A stretch of DNA of 49,571 nt from an uncultured Lachnospiraceae bacterium (lineage in GTDB: Bacteria > Bacillota > Clostridia > Lachnospirales > Lachnospiraceae): positions 1-49,571 of the forward strand of contig CALWDR010000110.1 in NCBI GenBank assembly GCA_944376745.1, given 5' to 3'. The notes below the pieces were generated by a model that saw only the letters and a list, made by a program, of their open reading frames with translations, did no database searches and had not been told where the DNA came from. Shown here one piece after another: positions 1-8,874 of the stretch. The translations under genes were made by a program, and so were the position numbers. Numbering within the stretch: position 1 is the stretch's first letter; every line of letters starts with the position of its first letter.

Positions 1-1154
1 GCCTCGCCCTGCTGGTACAAAATGCCGATGTACTGCTGATTCACCTGAGCGCTCAGGTTCTGATAAACGGTGGCCGCGGTGCCGGTAAAGGCCGCCTGGT
101 CCAGGCTCTCCAGGGCTGTGGCCGCCCCCGCCACGTCCCCCTTCACAAACGTATCATAGGCCAACAGCAGCTGCTCGTACCTGGCAAGGGTGTCCTGACT
201 GCTGCTGGCGCTGGCCTCATACTGGGAAATCTGCGTGTTGAGGTCGCTGACCTGCTGCTCCAAGGTATCGATGGTCTGATTTTTGGCGCTGATGGTCTCG
301 TTGGCCTCCCGCACCGCCTGGTTGCTCTCGCTGACCACCCGCTGGCGGACGCCGGGCACCACCAGAAACCAGGTGATCAGCACGCCGATCACCACGCCCA
401 CCACAATATTCAGCACGATGGCCAGGGCGGAATTATCCTTGAAGGCCGCCGCCGGGCGGATGATCGTATCGTTGCCGCTCTGATAGGTCAGAAGCTCCTC
501 CTTGTCCCTGCGCTCATTTTTCCTGGCGCCCTGCTCCCCGTGAAGCTGGCGGTTCACCTCCTTCAGATACCGGAGGGTGGTGGTGTTATTGGCGTCGATC
601 CGGCCCGCGTTTCGCAGGGATTTCTTGGCCAGGTCGTATTTGCCCTCCTCCATATAGAGAAGGGCCAGAAGCTGATGCCCCTTCACCAGTCTGGGATTTA
701 AGCTCAGCACCTTCTTTAACTGGATCACAGCCAGATCCTTGCTGTCCTGCTTGCAGTACAGAAGGGCCTGATTGTATTTTTTGATGGTCTGGTTCAGCGC
801 GTCCAGCTTGTTACCGTTGGACTGCACGGAGGCCAGATACCCCTCCGCCGGATTATCCTCCGGCTTCAGATTTTTACTGATGACCCACTCCCCAAGGGCG
901 TCCACGGTCTCTCCCATCTCAAAATAGACAAGCCCCAGAAGATTCCTGGCCGGTATATTTCTCTTGTAATATTTCAGGCTCCTTTTCAGACAGTCCGCCG
1001 CGCCGGACAGATCCCGGACCCTGGCCCGCTCCAGCCCCTCGTTGTAATAATGGTTGGAGCCGTGTATGATCTTCTTATATAATTTCACATCCGCGCCGCA
1101 GGCCGGGCAGTAATCCTCCCGTCCCAGGGCCGCACCGCACTTATAACATTCCAT
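1..1154 (-). CDS. Zinc-ribbon TPR membrane protein (partial, C-terminus outside window)
   Basis: Starts at ATG 1154 after an AAAGGA ribosome site and runs off the left edge. The first 20 residues form a zinc ribbon (Cys3, Cys6, Cys16, Cys19). Residues about 35-200 are helical with TPR-like pairs (a stretch around LNPRLVKGHQLLALLYMEEG is typical). One membrane segment covers about 243-268, followed by a coiled coil (about 275-315, rich in E, Q, N, T) and a second TPR-like helical part outside the membrane. The architecture, zinc ribbon - cytosolic repeats - one membrane pass - outer helical domain, resembles the zinc-ribbon membrane proteins at 38.8-42.3 kb in this window. No enzymatic motif is visible. 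A sensor or scaffold role in the envelope is inference. The membrane and zinc-ribbon calls are strong; the function is unknown. Confidence 0.8.
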   Translation of the reverse strand, partial: MECYKCGAALGREDYCPACGADVKLYKKIIHGSNHYYNEGLERARVRDLSGAADCLKRSLKYYKRNIPARNLLGLVYFEMGETVDALGEWVISKNLKPEDNPAEGYLASVQSNGNKLDALNQTIKKYNQALLYCKQDSKDLAVIQLKKVLSLNPRLVKGHQLLALLYMEEGKYDLAKKSLRNAGRIDANNTTTLRYLKEVNRQLHGEQGARKNERRDKEELLTYQSGNDTIIRPAAAFKDNSALAIVLNIVVGVVIGVLITWFLVVPGVRQRVVSESNQAVREANETISAKNQTIDTLEQQVSDLNTQISQYEASASSSQDTLARYEQLLLAYDTFVKGDVAGAATALESLDQAAFTGTAATVYQNLSAQVNQQYIGILYQQGE

Positions 1155-1235
1155 CCATATATCCTTTCTGTCCAGGCATCCGCCGCCGTTTCGGACCTGC
1201 CCTCCCAGGTCCCTTCGGTCCGTCCCGCACGGCAA

Positions 1236-1379
1236 TTACTGATTTTTCCGCGCTTCCTTGAGCATTTCCTGCAAAATATCCGTCATGTCCGTCAAATCGT
1301 GATTATATATGGCTTCCTCCGCCTCTTCCACTTCCAGGCTGGGCTGAAATTTCTTCAATTCTTCTTCAAAGTCAATCAT
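1236..1379 (-). CDS. Small acidic protein translationally coupled to folC (47 aa)
   Basis: An ATG at 1379 lies inside the end of folC, so the two genes overlap by 8 bases, and the 3' end of folC supplies an AGGAGG-type ribosome site (minus strand, about 1392-1387). The product is 47 residues, very acidic at the start (MIDFEEELKKF), amphipathic and without Cys or membrane segments. Such tight coupling and a good ribosome site argue for a real gene. It is then 81 bases to the start of the zinc-ribbon TPR gene, so folC, this gene and the TPR gene could be one transcript. I do not recognise the family. The function is unknown; a regulatory or adaptor peptide is only a guess. Confidence 0.6.
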   Translation of the reverse strand: MIDFEEELKKFQPSLEVEEAEEAIYNHDLTDMTDILQEMLKEARKNQ

Positions 1380-2676
1380 CCGCGATACCTCCTGCTATTT
1401 TTTTCAATTCTCCGATCAGATACAAGGAGCCGGCGCAAAACAGCTTCTGGTCCGGCTTCCTGCGGACCAATGCCGTCAAAAACGCCTCCCGCGGCTCCTT
1501 TATGGCTGTCACCTTCAGATTTGCTGGGCCCGCTTCTCTCGCACGCTGTTCAAGCAGGGACAGGGGCAGCGCCCGCTCGGTGCCGCTGATCTGCGTAAGG
1601 ATCAGTTCCTCCCAGCAGCCCTCCTGCAGAAGCAAATCCAGAGCCTCCTGCTCCCGTTTTCCCTTCACCATGGAAAAAAGCAGAATGGACGGCCCCTCCG
1701 CGATCCTGCCGACGGCCTGCAAAAAGGCCCGCACCCCGCTTACATTGTGGGCTCCGTCCAGATACACCTGCGGATACACTTCCTCCATTCGCCCCGGCCA
1801 GGACGTGTGCAAAAATCCCTCCCGGACGCTCTGCTCCGTGATGGGAAAGCTTCCCTTCAGCCGGTTGACCGCCGCCAGCGCCAAAGCGCCGTTCATGGCC
1901 TGATATTCCGCGGGAAAGGGTATCCGTATCTTAGTAACATCATACTGGCTCTCCACGGAAAAATCAAGGTATTTTCCGTCGTTTAATAAAATCTTAATGT
2001 TCTCCGGCATGATTTTTGCAAAGGGCACTCCCACCTCCCCGGCGGTCCTCTGGATCACCGCCGCGGCCTTCGGCTCGCTGCCGTCAAAGATCACCGGCAC
2101 CCCGGGCTTTAAGATCCCGGCCTTCTCCCCCGCGATGGCCTCGATGGTATCCCCCAGGATCTCCGTGTGCTCCAGGCTGATGGAGGTGATGACCGTAAGC
2201 AGGGGATGACGCACCACATTGGTGGCGTCCAGCCGCCCTCCCAGCCCCGTCTCCAGCACCACGCAGTCCACCTTCTGCCGGGCAAACAGCACCATGCCCA
2301 GGGCGAACACGTACTCAAAAAAGGTGGGGTGCGCCATGCCCTCCCGCACCATGGCCTCCACCGCGCCGCGGACCGCCCCCTCCGCCTCCAGGAACTGCTG
2401 CCGGGAGCAGGGCTCCCCGTTTACGCGGAAGCGCTCCCGGATGCTCACAAGATGGGGGGAGGTAAAAAGCCCGGTACGAACGCCGCTCTCCGTAAGGATG
2501 CTGCTGATAAAAGCGCAGACGCTGCCCTTGCCGTTGCTGCCCGCCACATGGATGACCGGCACCTGCTCCTGGGGATCCCCCAGACGGCGCAGCAGCTCCC
2601 GGGTGTGGGCAAGACCATTTTTCTTTGTAAATTTCGGTATATCAAGAATACGCGCTACGGTTTCCTCGTAAGTCAA
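1372..2676 (-). CDS. folC: Bifunctional folylpolyglutamate synthase / dihydrofolate synthase
   Basis: Adds L-glutamate to dihydropteroate and to reduced folates with ATP in the cytosol. The Mur-ligase-type P-loop GSNGKGS, the FTSPHL segment, the ETGLGGRLDATN segment and the LDGAHN motif of FolC are all present; about 434 aa is the usual length. I place the start at TTG 2676 instead of the upstream ATG 2697. The ATG is part of a TATAAT -10 box (2701-2696) and has no ribosome site, whereas the TTG follows a GGTGG site (2688-2684) at 7 bases. The gene stands first in a short transcript with the 47-aa acidic gene and the TPR gene. Function is certain; the start is well argued but not proven. Confidence 0.95.
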   Translation of the reverse strand: MTYEETVARILDIPKFTKKNGLAHTRELLRRLGDPQEQVPVIHVAGSNGKGSVCAFISSILTESGVRTGLFTSPHLVSIRERFRVNGEPCSRQQFLEAEGAVRGAVEAMVREGMAHPTFFEYVFALGMVLFARQKVDCVVLETGLGGRLDATNVVRHPLLTVITSISLEHTEILGDTIEAIAGEKAGILKPGVPVIFDGSEPKAAAVIQRTAGEVGVPFAKIMPENIKILLNDGKYLDFSVESQYDVTKIRIPFPAEYQAMNGALALAAVNRLKGSFPITEQSVREGFLHTSWPGRMEEVYPQVYLDGAHNVSGVRAFLQAVGRIAEGPSILLFSMVKGKREQEALDLLLQEGCWEELILTQISGTERALPLSLLEQRAREAGPANLKVTAIKEPREAFLTALVRRKPDQKLFCAGSLYLIGELKKIAGGIADD

Positions 2677-2717
2677 AAAATCACCACCTTTTTCCATTAT
2701 AATCGAGTGGTGATTTT
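2677..2717 (-). promoter_or_regulatory. folC promoter inside an 11-bp inverted repeat
   Basis: On the minus strand TATAAT lies at 2701-2696, giving a transcript start near 2689 and a leader of only about a dozen bases. A TTGCAT -35 candidate lies 16 bases upstream and is weak. An exact 11-bp inverted repeat, AAAATCACCAC at 2677-2687 and GTGGTGATTTT at 2707-2717, brackets the -10 box; its gene-proximal arm covers the ribosome site and its distal arm lies in the -35/-10 spacer. Such placement would suit a repressor operator. That role is inference. Confidence 0.5.
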
Positions 2718-2853
2718 ATGCAAGATTTTTTTGGCTGAATCGTGATGTTTTCACCGCAAAAGGCGGGGGAATGCGACAAAGGCAGAGGGGCAGGCAGGTT
2801 GAGCCTTTTCTTTGCCTGCAAAATTTGCGCGATTGACGCATATAGTGCCAATT

Positions 2854-5361
2854 TCAGCTTATTCTCCCGAAAATCTTAGATAAAATTCCCTTTTTCTTTT
2901 TGAAATTATTATTTATTACCGGTATAGAAGCCTTATCATTTTTCTGCGGTTTTATGACCAAATTCTCTTTGTCCCCTATAAGCGCAATATCATATTCACT
3001 TATATCAAATTTTAATAATTGCATGATTCGTAATTCATCTTCTGCATCTAAAACAGCATTATGCGTCTCACTATAGCTATTATCCTCACTGAGCATCTTC
3101 AATATATTTTCAACGCTATATCCTTGTTTCAGCTTTCCTGTCTTACAGCACTCGGCAGAATTCGGTATCGCCTTATTATATTGGCGGTATGCTGCCAAAC
3201 GCATAATATCGTACCATGCAAATCTGGAATATTCCGGCAGATGTCTCTTATCAAAAGACGCATTATACGCGAAAAGTTTCTGCACACTGTGCTTATCCAG
3301 CCATTGTTCTATTTCTTTCAAAGCCTGCTTTCTATTTGCGATACAAGCTCTCTTTTCATGAAATCTCAATTCATTTACATACATTCCTCCTATTTTATAT
3401 TCTGGATCCATTATGTAATATACCGAATCAATTTCTTCCTTACTCTTTGCATCTGCCACTACTACTCCAATAGACATTACTTCATTATTCCAATTTGTCT
3501 CAATATCAATGACAGCAAATTTTTCTACAACATCTTCCGCCTTTTCCATGAATTGTTTTGGACTATAGTAATTTTCTATCATCCCTTTCGTAACCGTTTT
3601 CGTAACTGCGTTCAAAAACTCTTTTCTATCTGGTACTTCTATCTCATATAATGTATTATCTCTGGTATTCCATAGAATTCCCTTCGGCAGATTCATGGCA
3701 ACCACGTAGCATGCACACTGTAAAAAATGCTCATGTGTTAATTCCGACACAAATTTTAATTCATATACGACATCATCTTTTACCACATCGGCAAACCCTT
3801 TCGCCGAGAACTTAACTTCTCCTTTTTGACTGCCAAAACCAATCTGACACTCAACCTGTGCATTCGCATCGCTGTTTAATCGCGTTTTTAGACGGGCTTT
3901 TATCAGGTCACTTTTTTCTTTGCTGACAAACGGAGTAAGCACCTGTGTTCTATATCTTTTTTGTTTTGTCTCAAGCGAAACCAAAAATAATATTTTCTGA
4001 TCCAACGAGCTATTCATTACCTCTTTCGTATACAACCTCTTTAATTCTGAATTCAGCAAAATTTTTAATTTTATAGCCGCCTCTATTTGATAATTATCAA
4101 AAAAGACAGCCTCTTGATATATTCCAATACAAGGTGATAAATCTATCAAATCATCCGTACTTTTTATATCAATGGATGAAGTGTCTTCTGGTATCAGTTT
4201 ATTAATTTTTAACTGCGAATAACACTTCTCTATATCTTCTTTATACTTGAAATCAAACATTTCACTTATGTCTAAATCTTCAAATTTCTGATTTGTTTCT
4301 ACAAACGTCGAAAGCGTTCTTTCAGATAGTATACCCTCTTCTGTTTTCACAAAGATAATGTGATTTTTCCCTCTGCTAGCTGCAACACAAAAAATATTTC
4401 TTAAAATACAATACGACTGCTGTGGTTTTGATATCCTTACACTCCAATAACTTTCTGTAAAATCGAAGACAACACATATTTTTCTTTCTAATCCTTTACT
4501 ACTATCATAAGTTGTAAAAATTGCAGAATCATTTTTCGGTTCTGTTTTCCCCATCGAATCATTATCAGATATCGTTGCATAGACGGTCTTCTTATTGAAT
4601 TTATGCGAATATTCTTCTTCCAGAATATTTAACGTATCAGACATTGCCCCTGTTCTCGCACCCAAGCACAAAATATCCGCTGGATTCTGCTTCGCCAAGA
4701 ATGATATAATATCTTCTTTCGTCATTTCTTCCACTTTGCAACAATCATTTACCCCATTTATTTCTTTCTTCCATATTCTTCCAAGCATTCCCGCCAGATC
4801 ACTTGACAATCGGAAACATTGCGTAAACCTTAATCTGAGATGTTCTTCCAGAAATGCTTCCATAAATGCTTCGACGTTTAATGTCGTTTTATCATATATT
4901 TTCTGCTCCATATCTCCAACTGCGATAATCTGCATATCCAAATTACGGGCTTTTACCAACTGCAATAGTTCTGCCAGCTCCTGTTCAATATCCTGATACT
5001 CATCAATAATCAAAACATCATATTTGTTAATAGACGGTTTTTCTCGAACAAATGTCTGTATAAGATCTGAAATTCCCACAGATATACCACTTCTTTGCAA
5101 ACTCATATACGCAAATCCGTGATAATTTGTAACTGTAACATTTTTCTTTTTTATTTTAGATTTTGCATCTAATTTTAAAAGCCTGTTATAAGTCAAATAC
5201 AAAACCTTTTTCGTACTTGGCATCTTATTACACAAATTTTGAATCGCTGTAGTTTTTCCACTGCCAATACACGCATCTACGAGAATATTTTTTCCCTGCA
5301 ATGCCTCTTCTATAAATAACTGTTGCTCACCCGATAATTTCAAATCAAATGATGTATCCAC
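2854..5361 (-). CDS. SF1 helicase + PD-(D/E)XK nuclease + DEDDh exonuclease fusion
   Basis: About 835 aa with three catalytic modules, numbered from GTG 5361. (1) UvrD/Rep-like SF1 helicase, about 1-350: Walker A GSGKTT at 33-38, Walker B IIDEYQD with Asp120/Glu121, motif V-like SSKGLE at 287-292, motif VI-like VAASRG at 326-331. (2) PD-(D/E)XK nuclease of RecB/Cas4 type, about 490-590: Asp525 (GFAD), Glu534-Leu-Lys536, and Gln548. (3) DnaQ-type 3'-5' exonuclease, about 610-790: Asp619/Glu621 (VIDIET), Asp704 (NASFD), His767 and Asp772 (HNAVLD), i.e. complete DEDDh. GTG 5361 follows AGAGGAG at 8 bases; a TTG at 5394 is the alternative. The gene is clearly AT-rich against folC and valS, has its own promoter and no partner genes, all suggesting recent transfer. 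DNA repair or anti-phage defence is inference. Confidence 0.85.
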   Translation of the reverse strand: MDTSFDLKLSGEQQLFIEEALQGKNILVDACIGSGKTTAIQNLCNKMPSTKKVLYLTYNRLLKLDAKSKIKKKNVTVTNYHGFAYMSLQRSGISVGISDLIQTFVREKPSINKYDVLIIDEYQDIEQELAELLQLVKARNLDMQIIAVGDMEQKIYDKTTLNVEAFMEAFLEEHLRLRFTQCFRLSSDLAGMLGRIWKKEINGVNDCCKVEEMTKEDIISFLAKQNPADILCLGARTGAMSDTLNILEEEYSHKFNKKTVYATISDNDSMGKTEPKNDSAIFTTYDSSKGLERKICVVFDFTESYWSVRISKPQQSYCILRNIFCVAASRGKNHIIFVKTEEGILSERTLSTFVETNQKFEDLDISEMFDFKYKEDIEKCYSQLKINKLIPEDTSSIDIKSTDDLIDLSPCIGIYQEAVFFDNYQIEAAIKLKILLNSELKRLYTKEVMNSSLDQKILFLVSLETKQKRYRTQVLTPFVSKEKSDLIKARLKTRLNSDANAQVECQIGFGSQKGEVKFSAKGFADVVKDDVVYELKFVSELTHEHFLQCACYVVAMNLPKGILWNTRDNTLYEIEVPDRKEFLNAVTKTVTKGMIENYYSPKQFMEKAEDVVEKFAVIDIETNWNNEVMSIGVVVADAKSKEEIDSVYYIMDPEYKIGGMYVNELRFHEKRACIANRKQALKEIEQWLDKHSVQKLFAYNASFDKRHLPEYSRFAWYDIMRLAAYRQYNKAIPNSAECCKTGKLKQGYSVENILKMLSEDNSYSETHNAVLDAEDELRIMQLLKFDISEYDIALIGDKENLVIKPQKNDKASIPVINNNFKKKKGILSKIFGRIS

Positions 5362-5396
5362 AGAAAATTCTCCTCTACTTTTAGATTTCGACAATC

Positions 5397-5425
5397 ATTA
5401 TATCTCAAAACCAATTACATGACAA
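5397..5425 (-). promoter_or_regulatory. Sigma-A promoter of the helicase-nuclease gene
   Basis: Minus strand: -35 TTGTCA at 5425-5420 (5 of 6 consensus), 17-base spacer, -10 TATAAT at 5402-5397 (6 of 6). Transcription would start near 5390, leaving a leader of about 30 bases that carries AGAGGAG before GTG 5361. The remaining intergenic DNA up to valS (5426-5656) shows no gene that I can support. Confidence 0.75.
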
Positions 5426-5656
5426 TCCACTCTGCTCTTTTCCTTCTAAATCAAATACTGAAAAAATGGCGCAATTCCAGTCTGCCCGCCGCAAGCCTGC
5501 TCCGTAAGTCACATTCCAACCCTTACTTGCAAAACAGCATCTCTACAGCTACTGAAATTACACCATTTTCTTACACCATCCGAAACACATCAACGCTAAA
5601 AAACTTTCCGCGCATCATACCTAGACCATGATTTCGCATTGCCCGCAAAATCGTTC

Positions 5657-8350
5657 CTACTTCAACTGCCCAAGCCGCTCGCAGACCTGCGCCATCATCT
5701 GTTCATACTTGGCCAGCTTTTCCTTCTCCTCCTGAATCTTGCTCTCGGGAGCCCGGCTTAAGAACTTCTCGTTGTTCAGCATGCCATTGGAGCGGGCCAG
5801 TTCTTTTTCCAGGCGCTCTTTCTCCTTGGTCAGCCGTTCCCGTTCTTTCTCAAAGTCCACCAGGTCCTCCAGCGGGATGTAGAGAACCGCCGCGCCCGTC
5901 ACCGCGGAAACGGCGTCCCCGGCGATACCGGTTTTATCCCTCTGCACCTGCACCTTCATTGCCCCCATCATCCCCGCGTAGGTGCTGACCAGGCTCTCAA
6001 AGGTCTCCGCATGCTTCTGTTCCTCGCAGACCACGTAAATGTGGGCCTTTTTGCTGGGGGGAACGTCCATCTCGGAACGCAGGTTCCGCACAGCCCGGAC
6101 CGCTTCCTTGACGGTCTCGATCATTTCCTCCTCTGCCGGATAATTTCTGCTTTCCGCATACACCGGCCAGGAGGACAGCATAATTGTCTCCTCTTTTTTG
6201 CCGGATGGCATACAGGTATCCCCGGAGGGGGACTCCTCTTCCGCCTGCAGCGTGCAGAAGATCTCCTCCGTGATGAAGGGCATGAAGGGGTGCAGCAGCT
6301 TCAGGGCCTGGATCAACACGATCTTTAAGGTCCAGAGGGCCGCGTTGGCGGAGGCGGGATTCTCCTCCTTCCGGGAGGTGCGGGTCTTGGCCATCTCGAT
6401 GTACCAGTCGCAGAATTCATCCCAGATAAAATCGTAGACCTTCTGCACCGCGATCCCCAGCTCGAATTTGTCCATGTTCTCGGTAACGTCTTTTGCCAAA
6501 GTATTGGCTTTGGAAAGGATCCACCTGTCGGCGGCCTCCAGCTCCTCCTCCTTCGGCTCCGTCACGGTCATGCCCTCCAGGTTCATCAGGATGAAGCGGG
6601 AGGCGTTCCACACCTTGTTGGCAAAATTCCGGCTGGCCTCCACCCGCTCCCAGTAGAAACGCATGTCGTTGCCGGGGGCATTTCCGGTGATCAGCGTAAG
6701 CCGCAGGGCATCGGCGCCGTATTTGTCGATCACCTCCAGGGGGTCAATACCGTTTCCTAAGGATTTGCTCATTTTCCGGCCCTGGGAATCCCGCACCAGG
6801 CCGTGGAACAGCACCGTGTGGAAAGGTGCCTCCCCCATCTGCTCATAGCCGGAGAAGATCATGCGGATCACCCAGAAGAAAATAATGTCATATCCGGTCA
6901 CCAGCACGTCGTTGGGGTAGAAATAATCCAGATCCTCGGTCTGATCCGGCCAGCCCAGGGTGGAGAAGGGCCAGAGGGCGGAGGAAAACCAGGTATCCAG
7001 AGTATCCTCGTCCTGAGTCATGGTGGTGCAGCCGCATTTGGGGCATTTGCCCGGATTCTCCCTGGCCACCACCATTTCCCCGCAGTCCGGGCAGTAGTAG
7101 GCGGGAATGCGGTGCCCCCACCAGAGCTGACGGGAAATGCACCAGTCCCGGATGTTGTCGGTCCAGTTGAAGTAAATTTTCTCCATGCGCTCCGGCAGCA
7201 GCTTGATCTCGCCCTTTTTCACGCCCTCCACGGCAGGCTTGATCAGCTCGTCCATCTTCACGAACCACTGCTGCTTAACCAGGGGCTCCACCGTGGTCTT
7301 GCAGCGGTCATGAGTACCCACGCTGTGGGTGTGGGGCTGGATCTTTACCAGAAGGCCCTGCTCCTGTAAATCCTCCACGATCTTCTTTCTGGCCTCGTAG
7401 CGGTCCATGCCCGCGTAAACGCCTCCATTTTCGTTGATGGTGGCGTCGTCGTTCATCACGTTGATCTCCGGCAGGTTGTGGCGCTTCCCCACCTCGAAGT
7501 CGTTGGGGTCGTGGGCCGGGGTGATCTTCACGCAGCCGGTCCCAAATTCCTTGTCCACATAGTGGTCGGCGATCACCGGGATCTCCCGTCCCACCAGAGG
7601 AAGGATCAAAGTCTTTCCTATTAAGTCCTGATAGCGCTCATCCTCGGGATTGACGGCCACCGCCGTATCTCCCAGAAGGGTCTCGGGACGGGTGGTGGCG
7701 ATCTCCACGAAACGGCCCTCCTCCCCCTTCACCGGATAATTGATGTGCCAGAAAAATCCATTTTGCTCCTCATGCTCCACCTCGGCGTCGGAAATGGAGG
7801 TCTTACACACGGGGCACCAGTTGATGATGCGGGAGCCCTTGTAAATAAGACCTTTTTCATAGAGCTTGATAAATACTTCTTTCACGGCGTTGGAGCAGCC
7901 CTCGTCCATGGTAAATCGCTCCCGGTCCCAGTCAGCGGAGGAACCCAGCTTCTTCAACTGATTGATGATGCGCCCGCCGTATTCCTCCCGCCATTCCCAG
8001 GCCTTCTTCAAAAATCCTTCCCGTCCAAGCTCTTTCTTGTCGATCCCCTGCTCCTTCAAAGCCTCGGTGACTTTGACCTCCGTGGCGATGGAAGCGTGGT
8101 CGGTGCCGGGCTGCCAGAGGGCATTGTAGCCCTGCATGCGCTTGTAGCGGATCAGAATATCCTGCATGGTGTTGTCCAGGGCATGGCCCATGTGCAGCTG
8201 TCCCGTGATGTTGGGCGGAGGCATCACAATGGTGAAGGGCTTTTTTGTGCGGTCCACCTCGGCATGAAAATACTTCTTGTCCTCCCATTTTTTGTAGAGG
8301 CGGTCCTCCAGCCCCTTGGGGTCGTAGGTTTTGGCCAGTTCTTTTTTCAT
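5657..8350 (-). CDS. valS: Valyl-tRNA synthetase
   Basis: Charges tRNA-Val with valine and edits misactivated threonine. It is an 897-residue class Ia synthetase with HIGH-type motif HMGH at 53-56 ([17 protein letters not shown]), a KMSKS signature ([11 protein letters not shown], near residue 525), the zinc-binding-like segment [20 protein letters not shown], an editing domain near 190-330 ([19 protein letters not shown]) and the C-terminal ValRS coiled-coil arm ([18 protein letters not shown]). The start is ATG 8350 behind AAGGAG. The frame stays open for 79 further codons upstream, but that stretch is the T-box leader and is not protein. Transcription is controlled by the T-box at 8400-8776. 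Confidence 0.98.
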   Translation of the reverse strand: MKKELAKTYDPKGLEDRLYKKWEDKKYFHAEVDRTKKPFTIVMPPPNITGQLHMGHALDNTMQDILIRYKRMQGYNALWQPGTDHASIATEVKVTEALKEQGIDKKELGREGFLKKAWEWREEYGGRIINQLKKLGSSADWDRERFTMDEGCSNAVKEVFIKLYEKGLIYKGSRIINWCPVCKTSISDAEVEHEEQNGFFWHINYPVKGEEGRFVEIATTRPETLLGDTAVAVNPEDERYQDLIGKTLILPLVGREIPVIADHYVDKEFGTGCVKITPAHDPNDFEVGKRHNLPEINVMNDDATINENGGVYAGMDRYEARKKIVEDLQEQGLLVKIQPHTHSVGTHDRCKTTVEPLVKQQWFVKMDELIKPAVEGVKKGEIKLLPERMEKIYFNWTDNIRDWCISRQLWWGHRIPAYYCPDCGEMVVARENPGKCPKCGCTTMTQDEDTLDTWFSSALWPFSTLGWPDQTEDLDYFYPNDVLVTGYDIIFFWVIRMIFSGYEQMGEAPFHTVLFHGLVRDSQGRKMSKSLGNGIDPLEVIDKYGADALRLTLITGNAPGNDMRFYWERVEASRNFANKVWNASRFILMNLEGMTVTEPKEEELEAADRWILSKANTLAKDVTENMDKFELGIAVQKVYDFIWDEFCDWYIEMAKTRTSRKEENPASANAALWTLKIVLIQALKLLHPFMPFITEEIFCTLQAEEESPSGDTCMPSGKKEETIMLSSWPVYAESRNYPAEEEMIETVKEAVRAVRNLRSEMDVPPSKKAHIYVVCEEQKHAETFESLVSTYAGMMGAMKVQVQRDKTGIAGDAVSAVTGAAVLYIPLEDLVDFEKERERLTKEKERLEKELARSNGMLNNEKFLSRAPESKIQEEKEKLAKYEQMMAQVCERLGQLK

Positions 8351-8399
8351 GATCTGAATCTCCTTTTTTCGGTATAAGTTAAGGTATGAGAGGACCTGC

Positions 8400-8776
8400 A
8401 AAAAAGCCCTTTGCAGCAAAAGCTGCAAAGGGCGTGTCAGCGCGGTACCACCTTTGTTGCAGAAACGTATTTTATCGGAAACGTCATAAATGTTTTCTTT
8501 GTGACATTCCCTGCCTTTCTGCCTCTCATTGGCCCTTAACGGGGGCAAGCGTGACCTCCTACTGAAAAGTCCCGATTCCCGCATTTCTTTCCTGGGTGGA
8601 AAACACGCCTCCCCGGTCAGTTCCTGCGCCGGGTGGGCTTTCGTTCAGACGTCCGGTTCAAAAGCTACCTTCCACAATTCCTTCTTGAAGCGGCCTTACA
8701 GCCAGCGGGCCGCTCTCTCTGGCAAGGGTGACTGTGTACTCCTCTCTCTCACTACCTTTTTCTTATAGGTTCTATG
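8400..8776 (-). promoter_or_regulatory. T-box riboswitch leader of valS with intrinsic terminator
   Basis: The minus strand carries the conserved T-box core AAGGTGGTACCGCG (8454-8441), directly followed by a terminator: 12-bp stem GCCCTTTGCAGC/GCTGCAAAGGGC (8406-8417 with 8422-8433), loop of four, then a T run to 8400. The upstream leader contains a Stem I-like GAGAGAGGAGTA (AGTA bulge). Uncharged tRNA-Val is expected to pair with the core and prevent termination, raising valS expression. I could not fix the specifier codon by eye. Confidence 0.93.
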
Positions 8777-8782
8777 AAGTAT

Positions 8783-8811
8783 ATATTAGTGAATCTCTGG
8801 CAGGTTGTCAA
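8783..8811 (-). promoter_or_regulatory. Probable sigma-A promoter of the valS T-box leader
   Basis: Minus strand TTGACA at 8811-8806 (perfect -35), 17-base spacer, then TAATAT at 8788-8783 (4 of 6 for -10). The start would fall near 8776, just upstream of the Stem I region, which fits a T-box transcript. Confidence 0.65.
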
Positions 8812-8874
8812 GAGAATTTTCAGTATTTCGTGCCACCTCATTGTCCCCGGGCTCTCCTTCTGGCGAACAGAACA

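Noticed and set aside
5419..5631. Plus-strand 70-codon frame between the helicase gene and valS
   Set aside because: No ribosome site, low complexity, and it overlaps the promoter of the helicase gene; nothing supports expression.
8351..8584. N-terminal extension of ValS by 79 codons
   Set aside because: The extension translates the T-box core and terminator hairpin; ATG 8350 has an AAGGAG site and starts the normal ValRS sequence.
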